From: Acanthosepion esculentum
Taxonomy: Eukaryota > Mollusca > Cephalopoda > Sepiida > Sepiidae
Direction: 5' to 3'
NCBI GenBank assembly: GCA_964036315.1
Contig: OZ038485.1
Span: 77,782,460-77,846,459, forward strand
Length of the DNA stretch: 64,000 nucleotides
Part shown: in pieces, positions 22,796 through 32,981 of the stretch
How positions within the stretch are numbered: position 1 is the stretch's first letter
How the letters are laid out: each line of letters opens with the position of its first letter
Notes under the pieces: generated by a model
Database searches by the model: none
The model's input: only the letters and a program-made list of their open reading frames with translations
Told to the model about the DNA's origin: nothing
Made by a program: the position numbers and the translations under genes

Positions 22796-23797
22796 CTCGG
22801 CTTTTGTTTTCTTTGTTCTACAGTGCGAACTTTTATGTCCCACTTTATTGCACGACAGACAAGTCTTATAGCGGTATGGACAATATTTGTACCAATGCAA
22901 AGTCCCACAGTGATAGCATGGACTGGGTGGTGGTTTCTTCTGAGGTTTCATTTGACTTTTTGTAGTAAAATAATTTGTTTGGTTTGTTTTTGAGGAGGGA
23001 GAAAAACGTGTTTGTCGTTGTACTTTTCGTATGTGAGCGACGCCAGACTCTTCGATATCTTTCGAGTCCTTTTTTACGCTTATACATCTCTGACAGTCCT
23101 CAGCCAATTTTTGTAGCGTCAATTCTGGTTCACTCTCAAGTTTTGTTAGAATTCTCCGTTTGATCTCCGCATCTTTAGTCGAAACCAGGCCTTGGACAAA
23201 TATCAAACATTTAAAATTGTCAGGGCTGAGTTCAGATAACTTAAAGTCATCGCAGTGTTTGTTTACTACAGAAGCAAATGTTATATAGTCTTCGCTATCC
23301 TTTTTTGTTAAATTTAAACATTTCCACCTTTTGTGGAATAGTGAAGTGTTCGGACTAAATAATTCCGTTAAAAGTTTCACAGCTTCCTTGAAAGTCAACT
23401 CATTCGTTTTCCTCGGTAGGATGTAGTCTACGAATTTAGTGTATTCGCTTGACCCTAGTTTCCTCAGTAGTAGACGTACTTTTTTCGCGTCTGACCAATT
23501 CCCGCAATCAAACTTATATGAATCTTCATATCTCTTGAAGTAAGCCTCGAAGGTTTTGTCTTCGTCCGGTGCATAAGTGAAGTCTTTGATAGAGCTCCAT
23601 ATAGCATTTTGCGAGAATGCCGCTTCATTTCCAGAATTTTGTCCTTTATTTGTTACTGCCCGTAGTAGTAATTCTTGTAGTTCGAGTTGCTTCTCTTCGT
23701 TTTTATGTTGAATTTCCAATAGTTTTTTTTTCATTTTTTGTTGTTGCTCGAATTGCATTTTCATTAGTTCCAATACGGTTGCCTTAAAGTCTTCCAT
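22793..23797 (-). CDS. Gag, element 1 (intact 334-codon frame)
   Basis: Structural protein that would package element RNA into cytoplasmic particles. The frame is uninterrupted from ATG at 23797 to TAA at 22793. Residues about 10-50 are a Gln/Glu/Lys-rich coiled-coil-like segment. The central part (about 70-250) is the capsid-like region with SQNAIWSSIKDF, FEAYFKRYEDSY and HKRWKCLNLT. Residues about 290-330 are a double zinc knuckle: CYHCG...YCPY followed by CLSCNKVGHKSSHC (C-x2-C-x4-H-x4-C), which binds RNA. The same blocks recur in the fragment at 37.9-38.8 kb. The start is the first ATG after the 5' leader, with no other in-frame ATG close upstream. Confidence 0.85.
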   Translation of the reverse strand: MEDFKATVLELMKMQFEQQQKMKKKLLEIQHKNEEKQLELQELLLRAVTNKGQNSGNEAAFSQNAIWSSIKDFTYAPDEDKTFEAYFKRYEDSYKFDCGNWSDAKKVRLLLRKLGSSEYTKFVDYILPRKTNELTFKEAVKLLTELFSPNTSLFHKRWKCLNLTKKDSEDYITFASVVNKHCDDFKLSELSPDNFKCLIFVQGLVSTKDAEIKRRILTKLESEPELTLQKLAEDCQRCISVKKDSKDIEESGVAHIRKVQRQTRFSPSSKTNQTNYFTTKSQMKPQKKPPPSPCYHCGTLHWYKYCPYRYKTCLSCNKVGHKSSHCRTKKTKAE

Positions 23798-24105
23798 GTT
23801 TACACCTTAATTTTGTGTAACGATTTTTCCTTTTTCCTCAGTGTAGACTTCAGGTCTTTGTCACCTGTTTTTCTGGAACCTTAGTACGAAAAAATTTTCC
23901 TGTGTAGAATTTGATTCTGTTCTGGCTGACATGTAAAATTCGTGTCCTCGTTACCACTGTTAAGGTTCGTATCCAAAAAATATTTTTCTTTTTTTTTATC
24001 TTCGCGTAGAACTTTTTTTTTCTCAATACCTCCGTCACCTCTGTTATGGACGACCGATAGCAAAAAGGTTTTTTTTTTAGATTCTCCGCGTAGAATTCGT
24101 TTCTT

Positions 24106-24123
24106 CAATATCCTCGTCGCCAC
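24106..24123 (-). promoter_or_regulatory. Primer binding site, element 1
   Basis: One base inside the 5' LTR the minus strand reads TGGCGACGAGGATATTG. TGG is the complement of the CCA end of a tRNA. The TGGCGACGAG start is common in Ty3/Gypsy elements; I do not assign the tRNA. Confidence 0.7.
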
Positions 24124-24358
24124 TGTTATGGTCCAGGTTAGGACCAAGGAAGAACAACACGATTACAAGAGTAGAAATAACGAAGATATATTACACGGAA
24201 TAATAATACGAGATCTGGAAGGTGTTAGTATGACTGTCAGTTTGATTTGGAATGAACTACTATCGGCTCGACTCGATTCGTCCCTCTCTCTTGAGAGTCG
24301 TAGTATACATAGTGTTAGGAAGAGTTCATTCTGTAGTTATAGGTAAGGACCCATAACA
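24124..24358 (-). repeat. 5' LTR of element 1
   Basis: 235 bp, same ends as the 3' LTR, about 93-94 percent identical to it by eye. Confidence 0.95.
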
Positions 24359-24397
24359 CTAACCTTCTGATATCTTAAAATACATTCACCAGTCTGC

Positions 24398-24645
24398 TAC
24401 AAAATTGGTAACCCCGACGTTCCTACGAAATTGGTAACCCCGACCTTCCAACAAAATTGGTAACCCTGACGTTAACAGCAAAGAAAATTTTATGACTACC
24501 AACGTTTACATCTACATCAACAAAATCGGTGACTACCAACGTTTACGTCTGCTCCAACCAAAAAAAAAAATAGTGAAACCGACGGCGTTAACAAAATTAA
24601 TTACCGCTGACGTTTGCACCAACTAAATTGCTAAACACGATGTTC
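24398..24645 (+). repeat. Tandem array of primer-site-like units, CsRn1-like element
   Basis: Three consecutive 26-bp units (24398-24423, 24424-24449, 24450-24475) each contain TTGGTAACCCCGAC or TTGGTAACCCTGAC. The first sits at the primer-site position directly behind the LTR, and TGGTAACCCCGACGTT differs at two of 16 positions from the tRNA-Trp primer site (TGGTGACCCCGACGTG) used by CsRn1-type elements. Degenerate further units follow to about 24645 (CGGTGACTACCAACGTT, TTACCGCTGACGTT, TTGCTAAACACGATGTT), about eight in total. The first unit overlaps the last bases of the LTR. Confidence 0.8.
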
Positions 24646-24764
24646 AGGACACACAGCACTCTAAAAGGAAAATATTTTTTTGCATAACGAGAACTGATCT
24701 AACACTAAACACAAAAAAGGTGCGAAATCTTTTCGTTTTCCCTCCAAAATTACATTGAATCGAC

Positions 24765-25518
24765 ATGGATGAACCAATTCCCCAAAAAGAGGCTGCAATA
24801 AGACTAGAAATGCCTGCATACAGTTCTAACGCACAAACGTGGTTTATACAGCTTGATGCGATATTCCAAGCTCGACACATCACATCGCAGCAATCAAAGT
24901 TTTCCTTCGTCGTAGAGAAATTACCCGCAGAGGTGGCTGTAGAAGTTGCAGATATTCTCACAAGCCTTCCGGCTGACAAGCCAATATAAAGTACTCCGGC
25001 AAGCCATATTACACCGCACAGGTTGTTCAGAAGAACGTAGAATAAAGGATCTTCTGACTAATCTAACCTTAGGAACAAGCAAACCATCTCAACTCTTGCG
25101 CCGAATGCAATCTTTACTCGGCAACAATGCCATGTCTGACACTGTCCTGAAACAGATGTGACTGCATAAACTACAACCTGAAGTTGTACGAATATTAGCC
25201 GCGCTCACAGATGAGGTTGAAATCCAGAAGTTAACAGTGATTATCAACAAAATATCTGACACCACACCAACTCGGCAAGTCTCCTCCGTAAGCCCGTCAG
25301 ACGTCCTCACTCCGGATTTCAATCAAAGATTACAAGTTCTGACATCAGAGCTACAGAAACTCTCTCTACGGCTTGATAAAATTCAAAACAAGCCTAGAAG
25401 AAGTCGGAGCAATTCAATTGCCCGGCACCATAATCGTACACCGCGGTCAGCGTCGCGTCGCTCCCGTCACCGTCAACATGGTAATTGCTGGTACCACGAG
25501 GTGTTTGGCGCGCGCTAG
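24765..25518 (+). pseudogene. Gag, CsRn1-like element
   Basis: Starts MDEPIPQKEAAIRLEMPAY and continues with the WFIQLDAIFQARHIT block typical of this group, then a frameshift near 24985, LRRMQSLLG, a TGA at 25159 in place of what is usually Trp (KQM/LHKLQPEV), and a basic region rich in Arg and Ser (25390-25475). It ends in NCWYHEVFGA, the start of the C-H-C-C zinc motif characteristic of CsRn1-type Gag. A single frameshift inside the motif breaks it before the last two Cys. Confidence 0.8.
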
Positions 25519-25619
25519 GAAGTGCCAGCCGCCATGTGCTTTCTGAAACACATTCCCAGCAGACTTACAGGGAAACGACCTGCGTGGAACCAATTGAAGG
25601 CGTTGGCTGCCAGGGTTGA

Positions 25620-25980
25620 AAATAAAAACCGCCTGTTCTACATTTGTGACTGAAATTGCGACCTTAATTTTTTGGTCGACACCGGTGCACAAGTCAGCGT
25701 CGTACCGTTCAAAAATTGCGACAAATCAACAATATTATCCAAGGAAGCTTCATTAAAATTACAGGCCGCTAACGGCACATCAATTAGCACCTATAGCGAG
25801 CGAGTCATGTTACTCAACATTGAACTACGAAGGGAATTCGTCTGGACCTTCACAATCGTCGATGTTGAAATGCCAATCTTAGGCGCAGATTATTTAGCAC
25901 ATTATGACCTATCCGTTGACTTATCTTCGCGTACGCTTACTGACGCGCGTACGAATCTACAGCGCCGCGGACTAACATAA
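25620..25980 (+). pseudogene. Aspartic protease, CsRn1-like element
   Basis: LVDTGAQVSVVP (25668-25704) carries the catalytic DTG. ILGADYLAHYDLSVDL near the end is the conserved ILG.DFL block of retropepsins in this group. One stop precedes the motif (after FYICD) and one follows (25978), before the RT leader. Confidence 0.8.
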
Positions 25981-26007
25981 AGGCACTCTACAATTGGTTT
26001 AACAGCT

Positions 26008-26834
26008 TTGATACCCAAAGCAAATGGCTACGAAAAATTACTACAGAAATACAAATCGTTGTTATCACCATTTACGTATGCAGAGCCTATCAGGCATAAT
26101 GTCACTCATGCCATAAAAACGACTGGACCCCCAGTTCATGCTCAACCGCGTCGTCTACACCCTAACAAATTGCGGGTAACTAAGGACGAGTTCGAAAATA
26201 TGCTCAAACTGGGCATAATCAGACTTTCCTCTAGTCCTTACACTACTCCACTCCACATGCTCACAACTGGCGTCCGTGCAGGGATCATAGGCTATTAAAT
26301 GCCCAAACGATCCCGGATAAATATCCAATCCCCCACATCAAAGATTTAGCCCTATTGCTAGAAGGCGCCACGGTCTTCACCAAGTTGGATTTGCGGAAAG
26401 CATTTTACCAAATTCCGATTGAGCAATCCGACATCGCAAAGACAGCAATAGCAACTCCCTTTGGCTTAGATGCATTTACCAGAATGCCATTCGCTTTGCG
26501 CAACGCAGCTCAGTCATTTCAAAGACTCATTGATGAAGTCCTTCGCGGACTATCCTACACTTACGCCTATATCGATGACGTATTAATAGCCAGCAAAACA
26601 CATGAAGAACATTACGACCATCTTCAAACAGTTTTTCAACGCTTACAACATTACGGCTTAAAATTAAACATTGAGAAATGCATATTTGCTGTCCCTAGCC
26701 TGACTTTTCTTGGTCACATAATCGACAAACACGGGTTAACTCCCTTGGACCAAAAAGTAAAAGCGATTACTGATTTTCCAACACCTCCCACCCTACGTCA
26801 ACTTAGAAGATTCCTGGGAATGGTTAATTACTAG
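26008..26834 (+). pseudogene. Reverse transcriptase, CsRn1-like element
   Basis: The first part (26008-26298) contains HAIKTTGPPVHAQPRRL and LGIIRLSSSPYTTPLHM. After a frameshift near 26290 come RPCRDHRLLNAQT, VFTKLDLRKAFYQIPI (motif A Asp), PFALRNAAQSFQRLIDEVL and TYAYIDDVLIAS (catalytic YIDD), then LTFLGHIID and LRRFLGMVNY, where a TAG at 26832 ends the frame. All catalytic Asp residues are present; the defects are frame breaks only. Confidence 0.9.
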
Positions 26835-26920
26835 CGTCAATTTATCAACAATTGTGCTACCATACTACTACCTCTAACGAATCTCTTACCTAAACATAAA
26901 AAAAGAACCCAAAAATTACT

Positions 26921-28264
26921 TTGTCTGCAGATGAGATGGATTCTTTCAATGCCACTAAGCAAGCATTACAGAATTGTGTTAAGTTGTCTTACATAACATC
27001 CTCGGATGACGCAAAACTGACTCTTACCACTGACGCATCGTCTAACACAATCGGCGCAGTTCTCCACCAAGTTATTAACGGAATTGAGAAATGGCTGTCA
27101 TTCTTTTCTCTTAAACTCAACTCGGCACAGATGAAGTATAGTATTTTCTCACGCGAGCTGTTGGCAGTGTACCTGGCCATCAGGCATTATCGTCATATAC
27201 TAGAAGGACGTGACTTCACAATATTTACCGACCACAAACCATTGACGTATGCTCTACACGCAAAATCCGAGAAGCATAATCTTCGTGACATTCACTATAT
27301 GGACTATATAGGACAATTTACCTCGGATATCCGCTACGTTAAAGACACCAGCAACACAGTGGCCGATGCGTTATCTCGTACATCCCTCAATACCGTTCAA
27401 CCTGCTACACTCAATTTTGACTCTTTAGCAGACGAACAGCTAAATGATGAAACATTCTCAACCGTCCGATCTGACACTTCCTTACAGATCGAGAGAAGAC
27501 CACTTCCGTTTACGGATAAATCTGTATACTGTGACGTCAGCACGTGTAATCCACGCCCTTACATACCGCCAGCAATACGACGTCCAATATTCGATCACTT
27601 TCATTCCCAAGTTCATTCCGGTGCTAAGGCAATGTTACGGACCATATCGGACAGATTCGTCTGGCCCGGTATGGCAACTGATATTAAACAGTGGTCTCGC
27701 ACGTGCCTACGTTGCCAAGCAACCAAGATAGGCAGACACACCAAAGCGCCTGCATCAACTTTTCCCAATCCTGATGGACGATTCACTCACCTCCACGCGG
27801 ATTTGGTCGGTCCACTGGAGCGTGTAGACGGCTACGAATACATATTCACCATTATAGATCGCTTCACGCGCTGGACAGTAGCCATACCTCTTCCATCAAT
27901 AACAGCTGAAGCAGTAGCTAACGCAATCTTTACCCACTGGATTACCATATTTGGATGTCCTTCGGTAATTACCACCGATAGGTGTCCGCAGTTTCAATCC
28001 ACACTGTTCAGCGAATTTACGAATTTATTGGGAATTAAGCATATCTCTACCACGGCGTACCACCCTTGTGCGAACGGACTAGTGGAAAGATTCCACAGGC
28101 AGCTCAAATATGCGCTCACAGCATCTACAAACGGCCGCACATGGGTAGACAAGCTGACTTTCGTTATGCTCGCTTTGATTAACACTATCAAAACAAGATC
28201 TAAAATGCACCAGTGCAGAATTAGTCTTCGGAACACCCTTAACTTTGCCCGGACAATTTTTTAA
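26921..28264 (+). pseudogene. RNase H and integrase, CsRn1-like element
   Basis: 447 open codons. RNase H: LTTDASSNTIGAVL, SRELLAVYLAIRHY, FTDHKPLTYAL and VADALSR, with the acidic residues intact, unlike element 1. Integrase zinc domain: DHFHSQVHSG and CLRCQATK. Integrase core: LHADLVGPL, VITTDRCPQF and YHPCANGLVERFHRQLK, so the D, D and E are present. Arg follows the second Asp where Gly would be usual. The frame is lost near 28200 and resumes in another frame toward the tail. Confidence 0.9.
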
Positions 28265-28359
28265 CAATAGCACCGATGATCTCCCTTCCAGTAATTTCGT
28301 CAGGGACCTCAAGCAAAAAAATGACTGACGCCATTAACACCCCAACACGGGCATATTAA

Positions 28360-28698
28360 AAACCTTATCACGTTCCTGCAGACCTGCATCAGGCAGAGCA
28401 TGTTTTCCTCCGCAGAGATACGGTCCGTAAGCCTCTCATACCTACTTATACAGGACCATACCCGGTCATTTCTCGCACGTCAAAGTATTTCGTCAGAGAC
28501 CTTGTGGGGAAACATAACACGGTCAGTATCGACCGTTTGAAGCCTGCATATATACAGCATGATGGCAAGCCTTTGACCACTCCTCATACGTCACATCCAG
28601 AACTTTCCAGCACACAACCATTTCCAGTAGCTGATTCGGAAGCAAATCCATCTACCCATACCATTTTGAGCCAATTTTTTAGACCCAAAACTCATTAA
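28360..28698 (+). pseudogene. Integrase C-terminal domain, CsRn1-like element
   Basis: DLHQAEHVFLRRDTVRKPL, YTGPYPVISR and VSIDRLKPAYIQ form the GPY/F-type end of a Ty3/Gypsy integrase. The frame continues through the deletion joint at 28664 into LTR sequence and stops at 28698, so its last twelve residues are LTR-derived. Confidence 0.75.
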
Positions 28699-28742
28699 AT
28701 AGAAGCGTCCGAATCTATTCGAACTAGTCAGAAATTCACCCT
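28664..28742 (+). repeat. Right LTR of CsRn1-like element, first part
   Basis: 79 bp aligned with 18565-18643 of the left LTR, with five differences by eye. It is cut on the left by the deletion joint and on the right by the LINE. Confidence 0.85.
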
Positions 28743-29499
28743 TTTTTGGTCGATATTTTTTTACCTTTTCTGACTGCAGTTTGCCGCAACTACTGTTTTT
28801 TGGAATTTACCCTTTTTTGTTGGACTTCATTTTTGGTTAAGTTTGATTTTATTACCGTCTTTTGTGTTTTTTACGACTGTTTTGCAAAAGTTTTTAATTT
28901 TCTTTCTCTTTCCTCTTTCTCCTTCCCCATTTTTTATTTTTACCCCTTTTATTTTTCCTTTTTCCTTTTATTTTAGTTTTCATTTTCATTTTCATTTTCT
29001 TAAATTTATCTTTTTAATATATTCTCGTTTTTTATTTTGTAACCCCTTGCCAGTGTCTCGCTTTATATTTTTACGACTGACTTTAATTTCTTCTGTACGT
29101 GTTATTTCTTTGTTTCTTTCCTTTTAATATCCTTTAAGTTTTCCGTATTTTATTGCTTTAAGTTTCGTATTTTATTTTGTCTAGTGTTTTTGTTTTATTG
29201 TGATTTTTGTTTTTGTAAATTTATTGTTTTGCCTCTAGGCGAACTTTGTCTTTTATTTTTGTGAATCTTGTTTTAATTGTTCTCTTTCGTCATTTGATTT
29301 TTGTGTATATTTTTTATCTGTCGCTGACTCGCTTTCGGGCGAACTTTGTGTTTTTATTGTTTCTTTTTTTCTGTCACCTGCTGTTTCGCCTATCGGGCGG
29401 AATTTATTAACTATTCTTTCATTTTTTCATACCCTTCCATTTAAAATGGAAAAGAAAGAAAAAAAGCACCTTCTTGATTAGTTGTTTAAAAGAAGTCTA
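28743..29499 (+). other. Pyrimidine-rich LINE leader
   Basis: T- and C-dominated sequence, with three spaced copies of a short word GGCGAACTTTGT or similar (29236, 29336) and GGGCGGAATTT (29396). It precedes ORF1, so I read it as the LINE 5' UTR with internal promoter. The open frames across it (28746-29127) are compositional. Confidence 0.5.
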
Positions 29500-30729
29500 A
29501 AATGGCTTCCTTCAGGAGATCGGTGAGGAAGCATCTGTTTAACCCGAAAAAGATCTGCCTGATAAGGATAACATTGAGGAATATCCAGCCTTAGCTAGTA
29601 TTCCTACAAACGAAGAAATCATAGACGTTCTAAAAAAAGCTTTTAATTCTACGGAGGCCGAAAAGAGCAATAACGTAGATGCCAGTAATGACAAATTAAA
29701 AGAAAACTAAAGTAATAATGCAGAGGCCGTTAGAAGTCCCCTCCTAAATGCATTATCGATATCGCAGAGTTCTCGGAGCGTGCCAAGAGTTACGCACACC
29801 TTGTGGTAGAAGGTGGGCTCTTGGAGGATCAAATTGAACTTAAGAAAATCGACAAAAGAATAGTGTCCGTCTTCGTCGTCGACAAGCGTTCGCGCAAAAT
29901 TTGTCGTTCGACGAAAGACAGAGTGGTTAAAACACTGGAGTCCTTGGCGTTTAAGCCACTTCGAATCGTTAAGAGCAAGGGCTTTTTCATGTGGGACGTG
30001 CTGTTACCTACTGCCGAAGACTGCTTGAAAGGAGCAAGTAGGGAATTAATCACAAAAGACCCATGTAGCAGTATACGAGGTCCCGCCTCAGGTTATCGGG
30101 GAGCACCTGGCGGCTTTCCTGTCCCAGTACGGTGAGATTCTGGGTGCTTCTTGTGATAGCCTAAAAGGGGATGGAGCTTCGACATTATGCTAGATAGTAA
30201 GGCCTTCGTCTCCATCCCCAACTGTCTTGACGTTGGTGGCCTGAAGCTGCCGGTCACCGTGACCGGCCGTAAACCAGTTTGTTGGAAGTGCGGAGAGACT
30301 GGTTACCTCTCATCTTCCTGTCCAGAGAAGAAGGTGTCTGGAAGTCAGGCCCCAGTCAACCAAACTCCCCCTCTGACCGAGTCTTTAAAAACCGCCTCGC
30401 CTGTAATGGGCATGCCGGCTACTGGGACCGGAGTGGTCAAACACACGGTTGGGCCATCACCAAAGCCCCCATTCCTCGAAGAGCTTTCTTCCACTGCAAA
30501 TGCAGTTGAGGAGAAGGGAGAGGGGGAAAGGCAGGTGGCTGGCAGGGCCAGAGGGAAGCGTCAGAGAGCGGGTCCTCAGTCCCCTGAAGCCTCTAGGACT
30601 AAAGGCACATACAGTCTCACTCCCTCTGATAACAGTAAGGGCGAGGCCCCGGACTCACTATCGAATTGTCAAGACTTACAAGAAAAATACGACCCAGGGT
30701 ATGAAAAAACCGAAAAGATCTCAAGCTAA
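29500..30729 (+). pseudogene. LINE ORF1 with zinc knuckle, frameshifted
   Basis: Three frames are needed. 29803-30135 contains IDKRIVSVFVVDKRSRKI and VKTLESLAFKPLRIVKSKG; the next piece has VIGEHLAAFLSQYGEILGA, an RRM-like ORF1 segment that ends in a stop near 30189. The third frame (30187-30729) has NCLDVGGLKLPVTVTGRKP and CWKCGETGYLSSSCP (C-x2-C-x4-Y-x4-C; the zinc-binding His is Tyr here). A Pro/Ser/Lys-rich tail follows. ORF1 proteins of L1/Tx1-type elements bind their own RNA. Confidence 0.7.
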
Positions 30730-31119
30730 AGCTAGACCAGCAAAGGAAAACAAAATCCCCTTTCTCCAAGAAAACACTTCCCGCACAGTCTCCCCAGCCC
30801 TCTCCATCCAGTTAGCAAAAGTCCTCCTCTTCAAAGAAGGCCACTCCCTCCACATCCTCCGACCCACCACTTTCTCCCCATCCCTCAACCCCTCTTTGTA
30901 GAGAGAAGTCCTTACCTGCCTCTCCTTCAATTTCTTTTGCCCACTCCCCAATCCCTCTCAGTAGAGACCCCAGCCCTTTTAGACAAACATATACACCCCG
31001 CCACACCCCAGTCCTTCTCCCATTAAATCCTCGGAAATACCCCCTCCACTAAACAAAAGGCACAGAAGCCCCACGCATGATGCGACCGGAAGCAAAAAAA
31101 CAAAAAAAAGCACATTTAC

Positions 31120-31491
31120 AATCCCGGTTTAGATGTTTGTAAGATCTCTCCCATTCAAGCTGAGAAAGTCAAAGATTATGGAAACAGGATTAAAAATTTA
31201 AAATACCTGTTATCCATAAAACAATTCGGAGACAAAGACATTGAAGAACCTAATAATTTCCCAAACGCACAAAGGGTGCTAACAGTAATCAGAACTGAGA
31301 CAGGGGTAAAACAAGTTTGGTCAATGTTGGACGAAGCTATAGCTTCATTCAAAATGACCCCACCCATTGCTATCGTCCATAACGAGAAATTGAGAAAAAT
31401 GAAGCAATTTTGTGCTGGGTGGGTCCCGGTTTTTGTTCACCCCTACCTCTATAGAGCACTAAAATTGACATCCCCCTGGGATATCGGCTGA
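31120..31491 (+). pseudogene. Unrecognised coding segment between LINE ORFs
   Basis: One frame is open from about 31120 to 31491: VKDYGNRIKNLKYLL, SIKQFGDKDIEEPNNF, RVLTVIRTETGVKQVWSML and FCAGWVPVFVHPYLYRAL. The composition is that of a real globular protein. It lies between the ORF1 tail and the endonuclease and I know no domain for it. It may be an ORF1 C-terminal domain cut off by the breaks at 30730-31120. Confidence 0.5.
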
Positions 31492-31601
31492 ATCTCCCAA
31501 GACGGTACCATCAAGACTGAGATGGGTATATGGGAGAGGCTGTCGGTATCCTTACCCCGACCATGTTCAATTCAGGAAAGCAACCCTAATCGGTCTTCCC
31601 T

Positions 31602-32723
31602 ATGGCTCTCTGGTTAGCAAGTGTAAATGTCCGAGGCCTGATGTCGGGGTCTCGCAGGGCGAGGCTCTCTCGGGACCTTCAGCGCCTCGGGGTGAATGTT
31701 TGTTGTGTGCAAGAGACCCGGTTTTCTTCTCATGACCGTGAGGACATACTGTCTAAGGGGTTCTCTCTTTGTTCAGCATGTTTTGATGGTCGTTCGAGGG
31801 GTGTCTCTTGGCTGGTGAGCAGGTCTTTGAAGGCATGTACTCTTGTCTTCGCGGATCCGGCGGGCAGGCTTTGCGTGCTGGATGTTACCATAAAGGATAA
31901 GGCTCTGCGTCTCATCGGGGTTTATGCGCCCAATAACCATTCTGAGCGGCTTGCTTTGTTTCGGCAGATCGAGCCGTTCTTGACGACATCTCGTCGTGTA
32001 GTTTTAGCGGGGGATTGGAATGCCGTCCTTGACCCCGATATAGATCGTATAGGGCAAAAACCGAGTACTAACAACCGGGATGTGAAACCATTTCGGGACT
32101 TTATCGATGAGTTTGATCTTGTCGATAAGTACCCTCGGGAGGTAGCATGGACTTGGCTAAATAGTGGCAACTCGGCTCCTGGGACGCTTGGTAGCTACCT
32201 CGACCGAATCTTAGTTAGGAGAGTCGATGTAGAGCTCTTAGGGTGTCCAAGTTTCCATTATATAGTTTATTCGGATCATAGGCTTGTCCGGGTCCGTGTA
32301 AACTTAGATAAGCCTAAGGTTCGGTTGGCTGGCGACTGGAAATTAAACTGTTCATTATTTGGTGAGCAGGATTTCTGGGACCAGCTGCTACTAATGATAC
32401 AGAGGGAATTGACGGGGGCGGTTGTAGGGAACGCCTGGTGGGATAAATTAAAATCCAAAATTAGAACGTTTGCTGCCGATGTTAGTCGTCGACTCAATCT
32501 AGATAAATTAGCGGCGCAAACGGCTTTAGAACAAAAAGTTGATCGGGCAGTGAAATCCCGTGATAGTGGGGAAATAGCCTTAGCTAAGGCAGAGTTGTCC
32601 TCCTTGCTTATCAAGAAGGGTCAAGCTCTGGTAGTTAGGGCTAGGTTAAAAAGAATGTCCTACGAGGCGACGAATATGGCCGCTGAATTGCGTGCAGAGG
32701 AAAATCGGAGCGCGTTTCGGTGA
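31602..32723 (+). pseudogene. LINE APE-type endonuclease (start of ORF2)
   Basis: 373 codons from ATG 31602. This enzyme nicks target DNA to prime reverse transcription. Motifs in order: LASVNVRGL (Asn), CCVQETRF (catalytic Glu), LIGVYAPN, VVLAGDWNAVL (Asp-x-Asn), TWLNSG and SYLDRILV (Asp), and VYSDHRLVRVRV (final Asp-His). All metal and catalytic positions are visible. Residues about 230-370 form the linker to the RT and are Lys/Leu-rich. The frame stops at 32721-32723 and continues in another frame at 32756. Motif style places it nearest the L1/Tx1 group; clade assignment is tentative. Confidence 0.85.
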
Positions 32724-32755
32724 CATATCGTGTGCGTCACATTGCCGGATAAGCC

Positions 32756-32981
32756 GTGACTACAAACGCGGGCATATGCGAGGCCTTTCGGGGTTACTTT
32801 CAGGATCTTTTCATCTTGCCCGGTCTGGGCCCTGCTCAGTTCAACGCCTATTTAGCCGACTTTCCCAGCCTCGAAGCAGCTGAAGCGGCTGGGTGCGAGG
32901 GTCCCATCACAGGGCCGGAAATCTGGGAAGCGCTGAAACATGTTAGCCTGGATAAATCTCCGGGACTAGATGGTCTTCCCT
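32756..32981 (+). pseudogene. LINE RT N-terminus, cut off
   Basis: AFRGYFQDLF and then IWEALKHVSLDKSPGLDGLPY, the RT0/motif-1 block (K.PG.DGLP.E) of LINE RTs. Directly after LPY the sequence becomes CsRn1-like LTR. The frame runs on into the LTR for about 24 codons, so the shown fusion has no meaning. The palm with the catalytic residues is absent. Confidence 0.85.

Larger units (their letters stand above)
19221..24358 (-). mobile_element. Complete but dead Ty3/Gypsy element (element 1)
   Basis: 5138 bp, minus-strand coding order LTR-gag-pro-RT-RNase H-integrase-LTR. The two 235-bp LTRs (TGTTAT...ATAACA) are at 19221-19455 and 24124-24358 and differ at about 15 positions by eye. CTAAC is duplicated at 19216-19220 and 24359-24363. 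The unoccupied target sequence, with a single CTAAC, is present in the right LTR of the host element near 33492-33496, so the insertion is directly proven. Stops and frameshifts occur in pro and pol, and the RNase H region has lost acidic residues. Its gag is closely related to that of the fragment at 37.2-39.5 kb, although the LTRs of the two are not alignable by eye. Confidence 0.95.
18421..24401 (+). mobile_element. Left LTR of CsRn1-like element, split by Gypsy insertion
   Basis: The LTR occupies about 18421-19220 and resumes at 24364-24401; the middle is the minus-strand Gypsy element and its target duplication. The LTR ends ...CAGTCTGCTACA just before a primer site. It matches the solo LTR at 45377-46237 over its length and the broken right LTR at 28664-28742 and 32982-33532. 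The exact left edge is uncertain: the solo copy suggests a TG start about 24 bp before the TTTCACCCCT block, but the first bases here are diverged next to the LINE (TAA)n tail. No target duplication of the outer element was confirmed. Confidence 0.8.
24402..28663 (+). mobile_element. Internal region of CsRn1-like Ty3/Gypsy element (element 2)
   Basis: Plus-strand order: leader with the primer-site array, gag (from 24765), protease, RT, RNase H, integrase and a GPY/F-like end. The tRNA-Trp-like primer site together with a Gag zinc motif starting C-W-Y-H is the combination that defines the CsRn1 group, known from flukes and molluscs. At least five stops or frameshifts make it non-coding. The integrase tail runs into the right LTR at 28664 without polypurine tract or LTR start: about 140-240 bp of LTR beginning, depending on where the LTR starts, are missing there, so a deletion joined pol to the middle of the LTR. 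Confidence 0.9.
28743..32981 (+). mobile_element. L1/Tx1-like LINE inserted in right LTR, 3'-truncated
   Basis: Contains a long pyrimidine-rich leader, a broken ORF1 with zinc knuckle, a nearly intact endonuclease and only the first RT residues. It lies inside the right LTR of the CsRn1-like element: 28664-28742 and 32982-33532 are the two sides. 64 bp of LTR (18644-18706 in the left copy, also present in the solo LTR at 45.4-46.2 kb) are missing at the junction. Loss of the 3' part is opposite to the usual 5' truncation of LINEs and implies a later deletion across the LINE 3' end and the adjacent LTR. Confidence 0.85.

Noticed and set aside
28746..29127. Two overlapping hydrophobic open frames
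   Set aside because: They are the pyrimidine-rich leader of the LINE; no domain and no reason for translation.
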